NCBI GenBank assembly: GCA_021776685.1 | Contig: JAJFFJ010000145.1 | Coordinates: 1 to 48,138 of the forward strand | Reading direction: 5' to 3' | Length of the DNA stretch: 48,138 bases | DNA from: Alphaproteobacteria bacterium | GTDB taxonomy: Bacteria; Pseudomonadota; Alphaproteobacteria; Bin65 | Part shown: positions 1 to 8,280 of the stretch, in pieces | Layout of the letters: each line of letters starts with the position of its first letter | Numbering within the stretch: the first letter of the stretch is position 1 | Notes under the pieces: generated by a model | The model's database searches: none | Told to the model about the DNA's origin: nothing | The model's input: only the letters and a program-made list of their open reading frames with translations | Made by a program: the position numbers and the translations under genes

Positions 1-945
1 GATGTGCTGTCCGGCCAGTCGGACCTCTCTCTGGCGATCGGCGTCGAGAAGATCTTCTATCCCGACGCGCCGGAGAAAACTGCCGACGCCTATGCCGGCG
101 GCATCGATGTCTATGATCCGGAGGAATGGCAGGCCTACTACGCGGCGGCGGGTGAAAAGTCCGGCAAGCCGTTCGAGCCCGGCGCGGACCGCACCATCTT
201 CATGGACACCTACGCCATGCAGGCGGCCTATCACATGAAGAAATACGGCACGACCCAACGGCAGATCGCGGCTGGCGCGGCCAAGAACCACGGCAACGGC
301 GCCAAGAACCCGAAGGCCCAGTATGCCTTTAACCTGACGCCGGAGGCGGTGATGGAAGACCGGCCGATCAGCTATCCGCTGACCCGGTCCATGTGCGCGC
401 CGGTTGGCGATGGCGCGGCCGCCTTGCTGGTCTGCTCGGAGGACTATTACAAACAGCTGCCGCAAGACGTACAGGCGCGGGCCATCAAGGTGAAAGCCAG
501 CGCGCTTTCCGGCGGCAAATTCCGTGATCTCGACGAGCCGGGACTCTCCCGCGTCGCTGCCGAAAAAGCCTACAAGATGGCCAGCATGGCGCCGGAAGAC
601 ATCGACGTGGCGGAAGTCCACGACGCTACCAGCTTTTGCGAAATCTATCAGGCGGAGATGCTCGGCTTCTGTGACGAAGGCAAAGGCGGCCCGCTGGTGG
701 AAAGCGGCGAAACCTCTATCGGCGGCCGGATTCCCATTAACACGTCTGGCGGCCTGGTCTCAAAGGGTCACCCGGTTGGCGCCACCGGTCTCAGCATGAT
801 CTACGAGCTAGCCGCCCAGCTCCGCGGCGAAGCAGGCGAGCGCCAGGTCGATGGCGCACGCATTGCACTGAGCGAAAACGGCGGCGGGGTCATCGGCTTT
901 GACGAAGCCGCAGCCAGCGTTACGATTCTGGAACGCGCCAACTAA
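1..945 (+). CDS. Thiolase family protein (lipid-transfer / SCP-x type), 5' truncated by window edge
   Basis: The reading frame is open from the first base, so the N-terminal part lies outside the window; 314 residues remain. Two C-terminal thiolase signatures are visible: HDATSFCEIYQAEMLGF, which carries the HDAF-like histidine block of SCP-x/lipid-transfer thiolases, and GGLVSKGHPVGATG, which holds the conserved catalytic His of the GHP motif. Near the end LSENGGGVIGF stands where biosynthetic thiolases carry the CxG cysteine, and a Cys-less form is usual in the SCP-x-like subfamily. Such proteins act on acyl-CoA in fatty acid, sterol or side-chain metabolism, and the exact substrate cannot be told. 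The nucleophilic Cys near residue 90 of the full protein cannot be checked here. Confidence 0.88.
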   Translation, partial: DVLSGQSDLSLAIGVEKIFYPDAPEKTADAYAGGIDVYDPEEWQAYYAAAGEKSGKPFEPGADRTIFMDTYAMQAAYHMKKYGTTQRQIAAGAAKNHGNGAKNPKAQYAFNLTPEAVMEDRPISYPLTRSMCAPVGDGAAALLVCSEDYYKQLPQDVQARAIKVKASALSGGKFRDLDEPGLSRVAAEKAYKMASMAPEDIDVAEVHDATSFCEIYQAEMLGFCDEGKGGPLVESGETSIGGRIPINTSGGLVSKGHPVGATGLSMIYELAAQLRGEAGERQVDGARIALSENGGGVIGFDEAAASVTILERAN

Positions 946-976
946 TACGGACCACGCTCTCGCTGGGAGGATCGCC

Positions 977-1453
977 ATGCCGGACGCCCTGTCCACCGAC
1001 GACAACATCATGCGCACAACGCCCCGGATCCATTACCCGGGCATCTGGAACGTCAGTACGGACCTGGTTGACTGGAAAGAAGTGGACGGCCAGCCGGGCA
1101 ACTTTATGAAGGTGCTGGCCCTGGACGACGCCAACCACCGGGTCGACTTCCTGTTCAAACAGGATCCCCACCAGCGATTTCAGCGGCACACCCATCTCTG
1201 CACTGTGGCAACCCTCACCCTTGATGGCGAGTGGGGCTATCAGGAGGGGCCCGAGCGGTTTTTCCGCGGGTGTTTCAACTATGAGATCAAAGGTTCGGCC
1301 CACACCCCGTACTCGACGGAACTGGGCATGTATCTGTTTGCCAGCTTTCAGGGCGACGGCCCCGTATTTCTGGAATTGCTGGACGACGACGATCAGGTTA
1401 CCGGCCACGTGGATATCGACTTTTTCCGTCAGTATTACGATGCGGAACTATAG
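977..1453 (+). CDS. Cupin-fold protein (acetylacetone-cleaving-enzyme-like / ChrR-like)
   Basis: The 158-residue product carries a cupin-like metal-binding pattern: RHTHLCTVATLTLDGEWGY supplies two His and is followed by a conserved Gly-rich strand, and SAHTPYS lies in the second half. The ATG at 977 was chosen because GGGAGG stands 6 bases before it and the gene then begins 31 bases after the thiolase stop, so the two are probably co-transcribed. Single-domain cupins of this type include dioxygenases and small-molecule sensors, and nothing here separates these options. The sequence is acidic at its C terminus (LLDDDDQVTGHVD). The assignment rests on motif spacing, not on a specific family match. 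Confidence 0.72.
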   Translation: MPDALSTDDNIMRTTPRIHYPGIWNVSTDLVDWKEVDGQPGNFMKVLALDDANHRVDFLFKQDPHQRFQRHTHLCTVATLTLDGEWGYQEGPERFFRGCFNYEIKGSAHTPYSTELGMYLFASFQGDGPVFLELLDDDDQVTGHVDIDFFRQYYDAEL

Positions 1454-1627
1454 ATATCGGGTTTTTCGGCCAGATAGAGTAGCGGTCGCGGCGAAAACCG
1501 CCATATTTCGTCAATTGCACCATATTTTGTAGAAAAACGCATTTCGCTACCAAATTTCGTTGACGCCACGAATCCTGCTGGATAGGGTGCTCTCGCACAG
1601 GTGCAAGACGCGGAAATTCCTGATGCC

Positions 1628-1673
1628 CACGGGCCCGGCCGCCCGGTTCTCCCAACCCTTGGCCGGGCCCGTG
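1628..1673. repeat. Perfect 13-bp GC inverted repeat
   Basis: CACGGGCCCGGCC at 1628-1640 pairs without mismatch with GGCCGGGCCCGTG at 1661-1673 around a 20-base loop that itself contains a GGTT/AACC pairing. It lies 175 bases past the cupin stop. On the plus strand it is followed by the pyrimidine run CTCTCTTCCCCC, not a clean T tract. It may be a weak terminator for the thiolase-cupin unit or a dispersed extragenic palindrome. Confidence 0.5.
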
Positions 1674-1721
1674 CTCTCTTCCCCCTGATGCTCCATCTGA
1701 TACTTTCGTCAATCGGCCCAT

Positions 1722-1749
1722 AAAAAAACGCCCACGATTGTTCGGGGCG
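1722..1749 (-). terminator. Second intrinsic terminator downstream of the structured RNA
   Basis: Read on the minus strand, CGCCCCGA pairs with TCGTGGGCG (one bulged T) around the loop ACAA and is followed at once by seven T residues. This is a standard Rho-independent terminator shape. It lies 62 bases beyond the T tract of the first terminator and would catch read-through from the minus-strand RNA at 1812-2421. Confidence 0.68.
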
Positions 1750-1811
1750 CGACGATGAAGGGCGGCTTCGCGGGGAATGGCGGCTTTGCTGGGCTATTTC
1801 TCGAGGGAAAT

Positions 1812-1886
1812 CCAAAAATAAAAAGAGGCGCCAGGTGCGTAGACGCGGAGTCCTCGCCTGTACCCGAGGGTACACCCTGACGCCTC
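1812..1886 (-). terminator. Intrinsic terminator closing the minus-strand structured RNA
   Basis: On the minus strand GAGGCGTCAGGGTG (1886-1873) pairs with the complementary arm at 1838-1825, with G-U wobbles tolerated, and is followed by TTTTTATTTTT. Inside the arms lies a nested hairpin TGTACC-CTCG-GGTACA at 1859-1874 and a smaller GC hairpin. The T tract lies only on the minus-strand side, which fixes the direction of transcription. Confidence 0.75.
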
Positions 1887-1937
1887 TCTGCCTTCAGCTT
1901 TCCAAAGCTCTCCGACCTCCGGCTGTTTCCACCAAAA

Positions 1938-2211
1938 CCCCTTGCGGGAACCCTGGCTTCCACCTCCTTCGACCGGTCCACTCCTTCCAGCGGTCCGGCG
2001 TTGCCAGTCCACCCCGAAGGGCTTTCCAGCTCCGGCTGCTCCGGCCCTTGCGGGTCCCTGCAACCGACCAGCTCCCCTCTCGGTTCACTGGCCCGCCACC
2101 TCGGCGACTCCAGCCTTGCGACCTTCGTCCACCTCGCGGCGCTACCACTCTCACCTGCCAGCTTCCCGCCGCTTCCACCTGAACCCCCTTGCGGGAACCC
2201 TGGCTTCCACC
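1938..2211. repeat. Exact 27-bp direct repeat inside the structured RNA (1938-1964 and 2185-2211)
   Basis: A 27-base block containing the CCC-GCAA-GGG hairpin and its 3' neighbour is identical at 1938-1964 and 2185-2211, 247 bases apart. Similarity continues imperfectly into TTCCACC on both sides. The shared block implies either an internal duplication or two copies of one structural or protein-binding module within the RNA. Confidence 0.8.
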
Positions 2212-2428
2212 ACATTCCACCAGCCGCTTCGCGGCTTCGGCCTTCTCCCCCTTGCGGGGAACCCGTCCGGTCCGCCTCTTTCGAAGCCTTCCTTCCGGAG
2301 CCGCCTTTGCAGGCGCCTTGACCGCCGACCGACCTACCTTCCGGGGGTGCCGACCTGCACCCTAGGCCGCCTTCCGGCCTTTCGGTCTCCGCAACCCGCT
2401 GCCTCTCGGCCACCGATTGCGTGAGCGC

Positions 2429-2479
2429 ATACTGGGACTGGGGCCTTGCAACCGCAATAAAATTAAAAAAAACTGCGGT
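2429..2479 (-). promoter_or_regulatory. Putative promoter with AT-rich upstream element for the minus-strand RNA
   Basis: On the minus strand, TTGCGG (plus 2457-2452) and CAGTAT (plus 2434-2429) are separated by 17 bases, which suits a weak sigma-70 promoter with a start near 2421. Directly upstream lies an eight-T tract followed by AATTTTA, resembling the UP elements of stable-RNA promoters. ACCGCA/TGCGGT (2451-2456 and 2474-2479) form an inverted repeat flanking the A/T tract. The hexamers match consensus poorly. The support comes from position and the A/T tract. Confidence 0.4.
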
Positions 2480-2788
2480 GGAAGACGGTGGATATATTTG
2501 CCGGTTACTCGGATTCTACCAACAAGGTTATCCACAGAAAGAAAATAGCCCCGGTGCTGAATCACAATCAGGAAACCCATAAGTAATTGGAATCCCGCCA
2601 GATTCCGATGCAAGCTAGATTCTCGGGCAAAAATGCGGTTTGCGGTTCTTTTTTCCGCGAGCTCACAGGCCCGACCAACTAAATGGTGAGCCGGGGCAAA
2701 AATCCCGTGGTGCGGCCCGGTGTCGGCTGTTCCAGACAGCGCTTGCCGCTACACTTGCCGGCCTGTTCAACCATTCTGTGCGACGCCG
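2480..2788. other. Gene-free stretch before purB with DnaA-box match and inverted repeats
   Basis: No protein gene is convincing here. The stretch is less GC-rich than its surroundings. It holds one exact DnaA-box consensus (2528-2536), a GGAATC/GATTCC inverted repeat at 2589-2606, and a GCTCAC/GTGAGC inverted repeat at 2661-2691 that could be an operator for purB. No strong promoter hexamers for purB were found. Confidence 0.5.
2528..2536 (+). promoter_or_regulatory. Single perfect DnaA-box sequence
   Basis: TTATCCACA matches the DnaA consensus exactly. I see no cluster of further boxes around it, so it is more likely chance or a regulatory or titration site than an origin. Confidence 0.4.
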
Positions 2789-4099
<1,311 letters not shown>

Positions 4100-4149
4100 G
4101 CCTGGGCCCATGCGACGGAACAGCAACGTATACTTCTAATATCGGCGAC

Positions 4150-4165
4150 GCGGCCGTTAGGCCGC
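4150..4165 (+). promoter_or_regulatory. Hairpin just upstream of a ribosome binding site
   Basis: GCGGCC-GTTA-GGCCGC is a perfect 6-bp stem that ends a few bases before the GGAGATGGAG ribosome binding site of the gene starting at 4185. No T tract follows, so it is not a terminator. It could affect translation or stabilise the 5' end of the mRNA. Confidence 0.35.
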
Positions 4166-4184
4166 GGGAGATGGAGAATTGAAC

Positions 4185-5492
4185 ATGCCCCACCTGAATC
4201 GACCCTCGCGCGCGTTCCGGCATATAGCCGTCGCTTGTGCCCTCGGATTATTCGTCACCCTTCCTGCCGCCGCCCAGGATGGCAAAGACGCCGACGGGCT
4301 GAAAAAAGAGATGACGCGGATCGCCGGGGAACGCGCCTCACGCATCCGGGATCTCCTGACGATCATTGCCATTGGCGCCCGGAAGAATACCGCCATCAGC
4401 TTTGGCCAGATTGAAGCCTCCGCTGACGGCGAAGTGGTCCGGGTTAACAATATTGTCATTGCCGAACGCAAGGCGCCGGTGGTGCAGGTCATTCGCATGA
4501 TAGAAATCCGCGACCTGGACCGCGCCCATTTCATCCCGCGCCACATGCGGGTCACCGGTGATTCGGCGACATTGGCCAGCACGTTGCCGGCGCAGGTGCA
4601 AGGTATGATCCGCCAGTTGCGGCTGCCGCACCTGCGGTTCTTCTCGTCGGTCGAGTATCGCTACGACGAACAGAAAGGCACGCTCTCGCTCAAAACAGTC
4701 TCGATCGAATGGTTGGGGCAGTTAAAGATGACTGTCTCCGCGGAGCTGGAAAATTTCCCGCGTCTGAACTTTATGCTGGAGGCCGCCGCCGCCGGCCGCA
4801 AAATCGAGCAGCGGATGCAGCAGGTACGTTTCCGGTCACTCAAAGTGACGCTCACCGGCGCTCACCTGCATACTTGGGCGGCCACCGCATTCGGCACATT
4901 TTCCGGCGCAACCCCGGCGCAGGCCAATCAGCAGCTTCTGGCAATGCTGGACCAGCGCCAGGCACAGGCCAAAAACAAGCTGGAAGCGGATATGGCAGCC
5001 GCATTGAAAGTCATGCTGGCCGGTCCTGGACGGCTCACCATCAATATTTCCGGGCGGCCAACCATTTCCGTTGCCCATCTGGGCCGAATCAAATCGCCGG
5101 AACAGGCAACCAAGATTCTCAAAATCGAGATCAAGGCGAAGAACGGCAAAGCCGGCGAGCTCCTGCCGGGCAAGCTGCCGGCAACATGGCAAAAATTGCC
5201 GACATCCGACGAGGCCGACCCTGGCCGCCACGAATGCGACCGCTATGCGGCACACCCCGCCGATGCGGCCAAGAAAACGGATGGCATTCCTGATAGCTCC
5301 GTCGACCGCCCCATGGCATTGGTTTCGTGCCGCCGGGCGACGCTGGAATATCCGAAGGCGCCGCGGTTCCAGTATCAATATGGCCGGGCGCTGTTGCTGT
5401 CACGAGTCGTGCCGGAGGCACGCAAGTGGCTCACACGGGCGGCAACCGGCGGCTACGACGCGGCCAAGGAATTGTTGAAGTCAGCAAAATAG
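4185..5492 (+). CDS. Exported protein of unknown function with Sel1/TPR-like C-terminal tail
   Basis: This 435-residue product begins with a Sec signal peptide: basic MPHLNRPSRAFR, a hydrophobic core, and a cut probably after LPAAA near residue 30. The middle (about 35-330) matches nothing I can name; it is rich in beta-prone stretches and includes a Gln/Ala-rich helical part around QQLLAMLDQRQAQAKNK. The last 90 residues (CDRYAAHPAD... YQYGRALLL... WLTRAATGGYDAAKELL) resemble the Sel1/TPR-type tail of alphaproteobacterial exported proteins, in which CDR-A-P-D and a later single Cys (VSCRRA) recur. ATG 4185 was preferred over the TTG six bases upstream. The gene stands alone between purB and a bidirectional terminator. 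Confidence 0.7.
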   Translation: MPHLNRPSRAFRHIAVACALGLFVTLPAAAQDGKDADGLKKEMTRIAGERASRIRDLLTIIAIGARKNTAISFGQIEASADGEVVRVNNIVIAERKAPVVQVIRMIEIRDLDRAHFIPRHMRVTGDSATLASTLPAQVQGMIRQLRLPHLRFFSSVEYRYDEQKGTLSLKTVSIEWLGQLKMTVSAELENFPRLNFMLEAAAAGRKIEQRMQQVRFRSLKVTLTGAHLHTWAATAFGTFSGATPAQANQQLLAMLDQRQAQAKNKLEADMAAALKVMLAGPGRLTINISGRPTISVAHLGRIKSPEQATKILKIEIKAKNGKAGELLPGKLPATWQKLPTSDEADPGRHECDRYAAHPADAAKKTDGIPDSSVDRPMALVSCRRATLEYPKAPRFQYQYGRALLLSRVVPEARKWLTRAATGGYDAAKELLKSAK

Positions 5493-5512
5493 CGGACTGA
5501 AGTCCCGGACAT

Positions 5513-5548
5513 AAAAAGGGCGGCGTCCCAGAGGGCGCCGCCCTTTTT
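5513..5548. terminator. Bidirectional intrinsic terminator
   Basis: AAAAAGGGCGGCG (5513-5525) pairs perfectly with CGCCGCCCTTTTT (5536-5548) around a 10-base loop. T tracts occur on both strands, so it can end both the gene finishing at 5492 and the convergent zeta-subunit gene ending at 5571. Confidence 0.9.
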
Positions 5549-5570
5549 CTTTGCAGATCTCGGAGAGCCG

Positions 5571-5897
5571 TTACTCGGCTTCCTTCATCACCTGTTCCAT
5601 GGCCGTGCCAAGCAGGTCATCCATCTTCTTGCGCACCAGGTGGTCGCTCATCTCAACGCCCTTGGCCTCGAAATCACCCAACACTTTGCGAATTACGTCT
5701 TCGTGGCCGGGCTCTTCAAAGTCAGACTCGACCACGGTCGCGGCATAGGCCTGCGCCTCGTCGCCGGTAATGCCCAACTGTTCTGCCGCCCACAAGCCGA
5801 CAAGCTTGTTGCGCCGCATCTCGGCCTTGAAGCGCAGTTGTTCGTCGTGCTGGAATTTGTTCTCGAAGGCTTTTTCGCGATTGTCAAAGGTGGTCAT
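5571..5897 (-). CDS. DUF1476 protein, ATP synthase F1 zeta (inhibitor) subunit family
   Basis: The 108-residue, highly charged helical protein has the family's start MTTFDNREKAFENKF and the central blocks RNKLVGLWAAEQLG and VVESDFEEPGHEDV. In Paracoccus denitrificans the DUF1476 protein is the zeta subunit, which blocks ATP hydrolysis by F1 through its N-terminal helix. The family is essentially confined to Alphaproteobacteria and is a good taxonomic marker here. ATG 5897 is preceded by GGAGG at a suitable distance. A further 25 codons lie open upstream but do not fit the family. The gene is monocistronic and converges on the terminator at 5513-5548. Confidence 0.9.
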   Translation of the reverse strand: MTTFDNREKAFENKFQHDEQLRFKAEMRRNKLVGLWAAEQLGITGDEAQAYAATVVESDFEEPGHEDVIRKVLGDFEAKGVEMSDHLVRKKMDDLLGTAMEQVMKEAE

Positions 5898-6081
5898 GAA
5901 GCCTGATCCTCCGGTGCCTGAAGCGGGGCGAATAGTTGCCTGATAGATAGGCAGGGGGCCTATTCGCCACAAGCGGCCGCAGATACGCCGCGGCTTTTCG
6001 CCCTATACTGATCGGATGGGCGCTGGCGGATATCGTGGGCTCACCTTTGTCGCCACCTGCCTTCCTTTACAGCGGTTTCAC

Positions 6082-6843
6082 ATGTGCACGCTGATCATCC
6101 TCAGACGTCCGGGTCATTCGTGGCCAACCCTGATCGCCGCCAACCGCGATGAGATGGTGTCGCGCCCGTGGCGACCGCCGGCGCGCCACTGGCCGGACCG
6201 TCCGGACACCGTTGCCGGCATTGACCTGGAGGCAGGCGGCAGCTGGCTGGGCATGAACGACCACGGTGTTGTCGCCGGAATCCTCAACCGCCCCCAATCA
6301 CTGGGGCCGGATCCGGAAAAACGCAGCCGCGGCGAAATCGTGCTCGATGCGCTCGACCATCCGGATGCCGCCGCTGCGGCTGAAGCCCTGGGTGAGCTCG
6401 AGCCAAGGGCCTATCGCCCCTTCAATCTGGTGATCGCCGACAACCGGGACGCCTGGTGGCTGCGCAGCGATGGCGACGCCGGACCCGGCCAGGTGGAGGC
6501 GTTCGAGATTCCCGATGGGCTGTCGATGTTCACGGCCCGCGATCGCAATGACACCGCATCGACCCGCATCGAACTGTATCTGCCAAAATTCCAGACCGCC
6601 GATGCCCCAGACCCTGACACCGGCGACTGGACCGCCTGGGAACAGTTGATGTCCGCAGACGAAAAAATTCCCGGCGTCGGCGAGGACGGAGCAATGCGGG
6701 TGGAAACGGGGATGGGATTTGCGACCATGTCCAGTTCGTTGATCGCCCTGCCTTCGGCAGATTCCCCAGACACCGGTGCCATCTGGCAGTTCTCCGAGCG
6801 CGCGCCGGAAGCTGGAAGCTATACCCAACTGGACCTCTCCTAG
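6082..6843 (+). CDS. NRDE (TANGO2-like) family protein
   Basis: The 253-residue protein starts MCTLIILRRPGHSWPTL and contains ANRDE, the motif that names the family. Cys2, exposed once the initiator Met is removed, suggests an N-terminal-nucleophile-hydrolase arrangement like that proposed for TANGO2 relatives, whose biochemical role is not settled. ATG 6082 was chosen so that Cys becomes residue 2; the in-frame ATG at 6016 would place 22 unrelated residues before it. The gene lies between the divergent zeta-subunit gene and purC with no evident partner. Confidence 0.85.
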   Translation: MCTLIILRRPGHSWPTLIAANRDEMVSRPWRPPARHWPDRPDTVAGIDLEAGGSWLGMNDHGVVAGILNRPQSLGPDPEKRSRGEIVLDALDHPDAAAAAEALGELEPRAYRPFNLVIADNRDAWWLRSDGDAGPGQVEAFEIPDGLSMFTARDRNDTASTRIELYLPKFQTADAPDPDTGDWTAWEQLMSADEKIPGVGEDGAMRVETGMGFATMSSSLIALPSADSPDTGAIWQFSERAPEAGSYTQLDLS

Positions 6844-6977
6844 GGCGCTATGCCCTATTCCGTCTCCGCCGATTAAGATACTAAGGTCTTCAATCCAACA
6901 CTGACGACGGCCCGCTGCCGCACTATATATGCATGATATATGGAGGCGGCGCCGCCCGCCGTTCATTGAGGTCACCC

Positions 6978-7745
6978 ATGGCCAGACGCAGACGCATCTA
7001 CGAAGGTAAGGCGAAGGTTCTTTACGAAGGGCCGGAACCGGGCACGGTCGTCCAGTATTTCAAGGATGACGCTACCGCCTTCAACAATCAGAAAAAAGGC
7101 GTCATCACCGGCAAAGGCATGCTCAACAACCGTATCTCGGAATATCTGATGCAGAAGCTTGAGGGCATCGGTATCCCCACTCATTTCGTCCGCCGGCTGA
7201 ACATGCGTGAACAGCTGGTGCGCGAAGTGGAGATCATTCCGATCGAGGTCGTGGTTCGCAACATCGCAGCGGGGTCGATCTCGCAGCGGCTGGGCATCGA
7301 GGAAGGCACACCCCTGCCCCGCTCAATCGTCGAGTTTTATTTCAAGAATGACGAGCTGGGCGACCCGATGGTCAGCGAGGAGCACATCACCGCTTTTGGA
7401 TGGGCGAGTCCCCAGGACATCGACGACATGATGGCGATGGCCTTGCGCATAAATGATTTTCTGGTCGGCCTGCTGTTGGGCGTCGGGATCCGGTTAGTGG
7501 ACTTCAAGATCGAGTATGGCCGCTGGTGGGATGAGAACGACCAGATGCGCATCATTCTGGCCGACGAAATTACCCCCGATTCCTGCCGCCTGTGGGATTC
7601 CCAAACCAACGACAAGCTGGACAAGGACCGCTTTCGCCGCGATATGGGAGGCGTCGAAGAGGCCTATCAGGAAGTCGCCCGACGGCTGGGAATTTTGCCG
7701 GAAGGCGGACCCCAGGATGTCAAAGGCCCCGTCAGCATCAACTAG
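6978..7745 (+). CDS. purC: Phosphoribosylaminoimidazole-succinocarboxamide synthase
   Basis: SAICAR synthase (255 residues) joins aspartate to CAIR with ATP in purine synthesis. The family start [20 protein letters not shown], the ATP-site [13 protein letters not shown], and [10 protein letters not shown] followed by [15 protein letters not shown] are all present. ATG 6978 gives the canonical start. It opens a plus-strand run with purS, purQ and purL whose gaps are 18 bases or less, or overlaps. A TATATATGCATGATATAT stretch about 50 bases upstream may hold the -10 region of the operon promoter. Confidence 0.97.
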   Translation: MARRRRIYEGKAKVLYEGPEPGTVVQYFKDDATAFNNQKKGVITGKGMLNNRISEYLMQKLEGIGIPTHFVRRLNMREQLVREVEIIPIEVVVRNIAAGSISQRLGIEEGTPLPRSIVEFYFKNDELGDPMVSEEHITAFGWASPQDIDDMMAMALRINDFLVGLLLGVGIRLVDFKIEYGRWWDENDQMRIILADEITPDSCRLWDSQTNDKLDKDRFRRDMGGVEEAYQEVARRLGILPEGGPQDVKGPVSIN

Positions 7746-7763
7746 TCAGGACGCCGTAACACC

Positions 7764-8009
7764 GTGCTAAAGGCCAAGGTACACGTGACGCTGAAAAATG
7801 GAGTGCTGGACCCGCAGGGCAAAGCCATTGGCAACGCTTTGTCGGCGCTGGGCTTCAACGGCGTCGATAACGTGCGCCAGGGAAAGTTCATCGAACTCGA
7901 CCTGGATGAGACCGATCCCGCCGCTGCGGAGGCGCGGGTGAAGGACATGTGTGAGAAGCTGCTCGCGAACACCGTCATTGAAAATTACCGGATCGACATT
8001 GCCGGCTGA
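7764..8009 (+). CDS. purS: Phosphoribosylformylglycinamidine synthase subunit PurS
   Basis: The 81-residue protein (MLKAKVHVTLKNGVLDPQGK at the start; IENYRIDI at the end) has the full PurS length and pattern. PurS joins PurQ and PurL in the three-part FGAM synthase and helps dock the ammonia-producing PurQ onto PurL. It starts with GTG 18 bases after purC. Confidence 0.95.
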   Translation: MLKAKVHVTLKNGVLDPQGKAIGNALSALGFNGVDNVRQGKFIELDLDETDPAAAEARVKDMCEKLLANTVIENYRIDIAG

Positions 8010-8280
8010 CGCAAAACCCAAGCGCCCGCGACCCTCGCTGTCGTCACGGCCCAGCGTCCTTTCCATCTGCACGGAGAAAGGCATCGTCAAGCGCGCGGCA
8101 ATCGTCGCCGCCATTGTCGGCACGATCCTGAATTTCATCGCCCAGGGGGACTTCCTGATCAAAGGCGAGCCGGTGTCGATCTGGAAAATTTGCCTGACAT
8201 ATTGTGTGCCCTATTGCGTCGCCACCTATGGCGCCCTGACAGCACGGCTGGAATCCCACAAGCGGGCGGACTGGGCATGA
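7999..8280 (+). CDS. Small NrtS-like two-helix membrane protein
   Basis: From TTG 7999 the product is 93 residues: a basic, Pro-rich N terminus ([15 protein letters not shown] if read loosely) and then two hydrophobic segments, [18 protein letters not shown] and [19 protein letters not shown]. The [12 protein letters not shown] block and the spacing recall NrtS, a small membrane protein described in nitrate uptake contexts. The start overlaps the purS end by 11 bases and the stop overlaps the purQ start (ATGA), so it is translationally coupled inside the purine operon. The start is uncertain: no ATG fits, and a shorter form starting near the first helix is possible. Any role in FGAM synthesis is unknown. 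Confidence 0.7.
   Translation: MPADAKPKRPRPSLSSRPSVLSICTEKGIVKRAAIVAAIVGTILNFIAQGDFLIKGEPVSIWKICLTYCVPYCVATYGALTARLESHKRADWA

Larger units (their letters stand above)
1812..2421 (-). ncRNA. Candidate ~610-nt structured noncoding RNA rich in GNRA tetraloop hairpins
   Basis: Read on the minus strand, this stretch contains about fifteen short hairpins, most capped by GNRA loops. Examples, with plus coordinates: GCC-GAGA-GGC (2401-2410), GCC-GGAA-GGC (2369-2378), GCCT-GCAA-AGGC (2303-2314), TCC-GGAA-GGA (2290-2299), CTTC-GAAA-GAGG (2275-2286), CCCC-GCAA-GGGG (2248-2259), CGCC-GCGA-GGTG (2130-2141), GTC-GCAA-GGC (2113-2122), and CCC-GCAA-GGG at 2186-2195, 2045-2054 and 1939-1948. There is also a UUCG hairpin CCC-TTCG-GGG (2012-2021) and a GAA-capped stem (2223-2235). 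Read on the plus strand the loops are not GNRA, so the signal is strand-specific. A promoter-like region precedes it and two terminators follow. Nearly every frame is open, as expected for a stop-poor GC-rich sequence, and none gives a convincing protein. I do not recognise a known family. RNase P RNA and tmRNA hallmarks are absent. The 5' end is inferred from the promoter guess. Confidence 0.7.

Noticed and set aside
1812-2421. RNase P RNA, tmRNA or 6S RNA as the identity of the structured RNA
   Set aside because: The GAGGAAAGUCC-type P4 core of RNase P and the tRNA-like end and tag frame of tmRNA were not found, and the length does not suit 6S RNA.
1709-2424. Long open frames on both strands that would give Gly/Arg/Pro-rich proteins
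   Set aside because: Nearly all frames are open because the sequence is GC-rich and poor in stops. The putative proteins are low complexity, lack ribosome binding sites and run through the terminator hairpins.
2528-2536. Replication origin
   Set aside because: Only one DnaA box is present and no cluster of boxes, unwinding region or origin-linked genes is seen.
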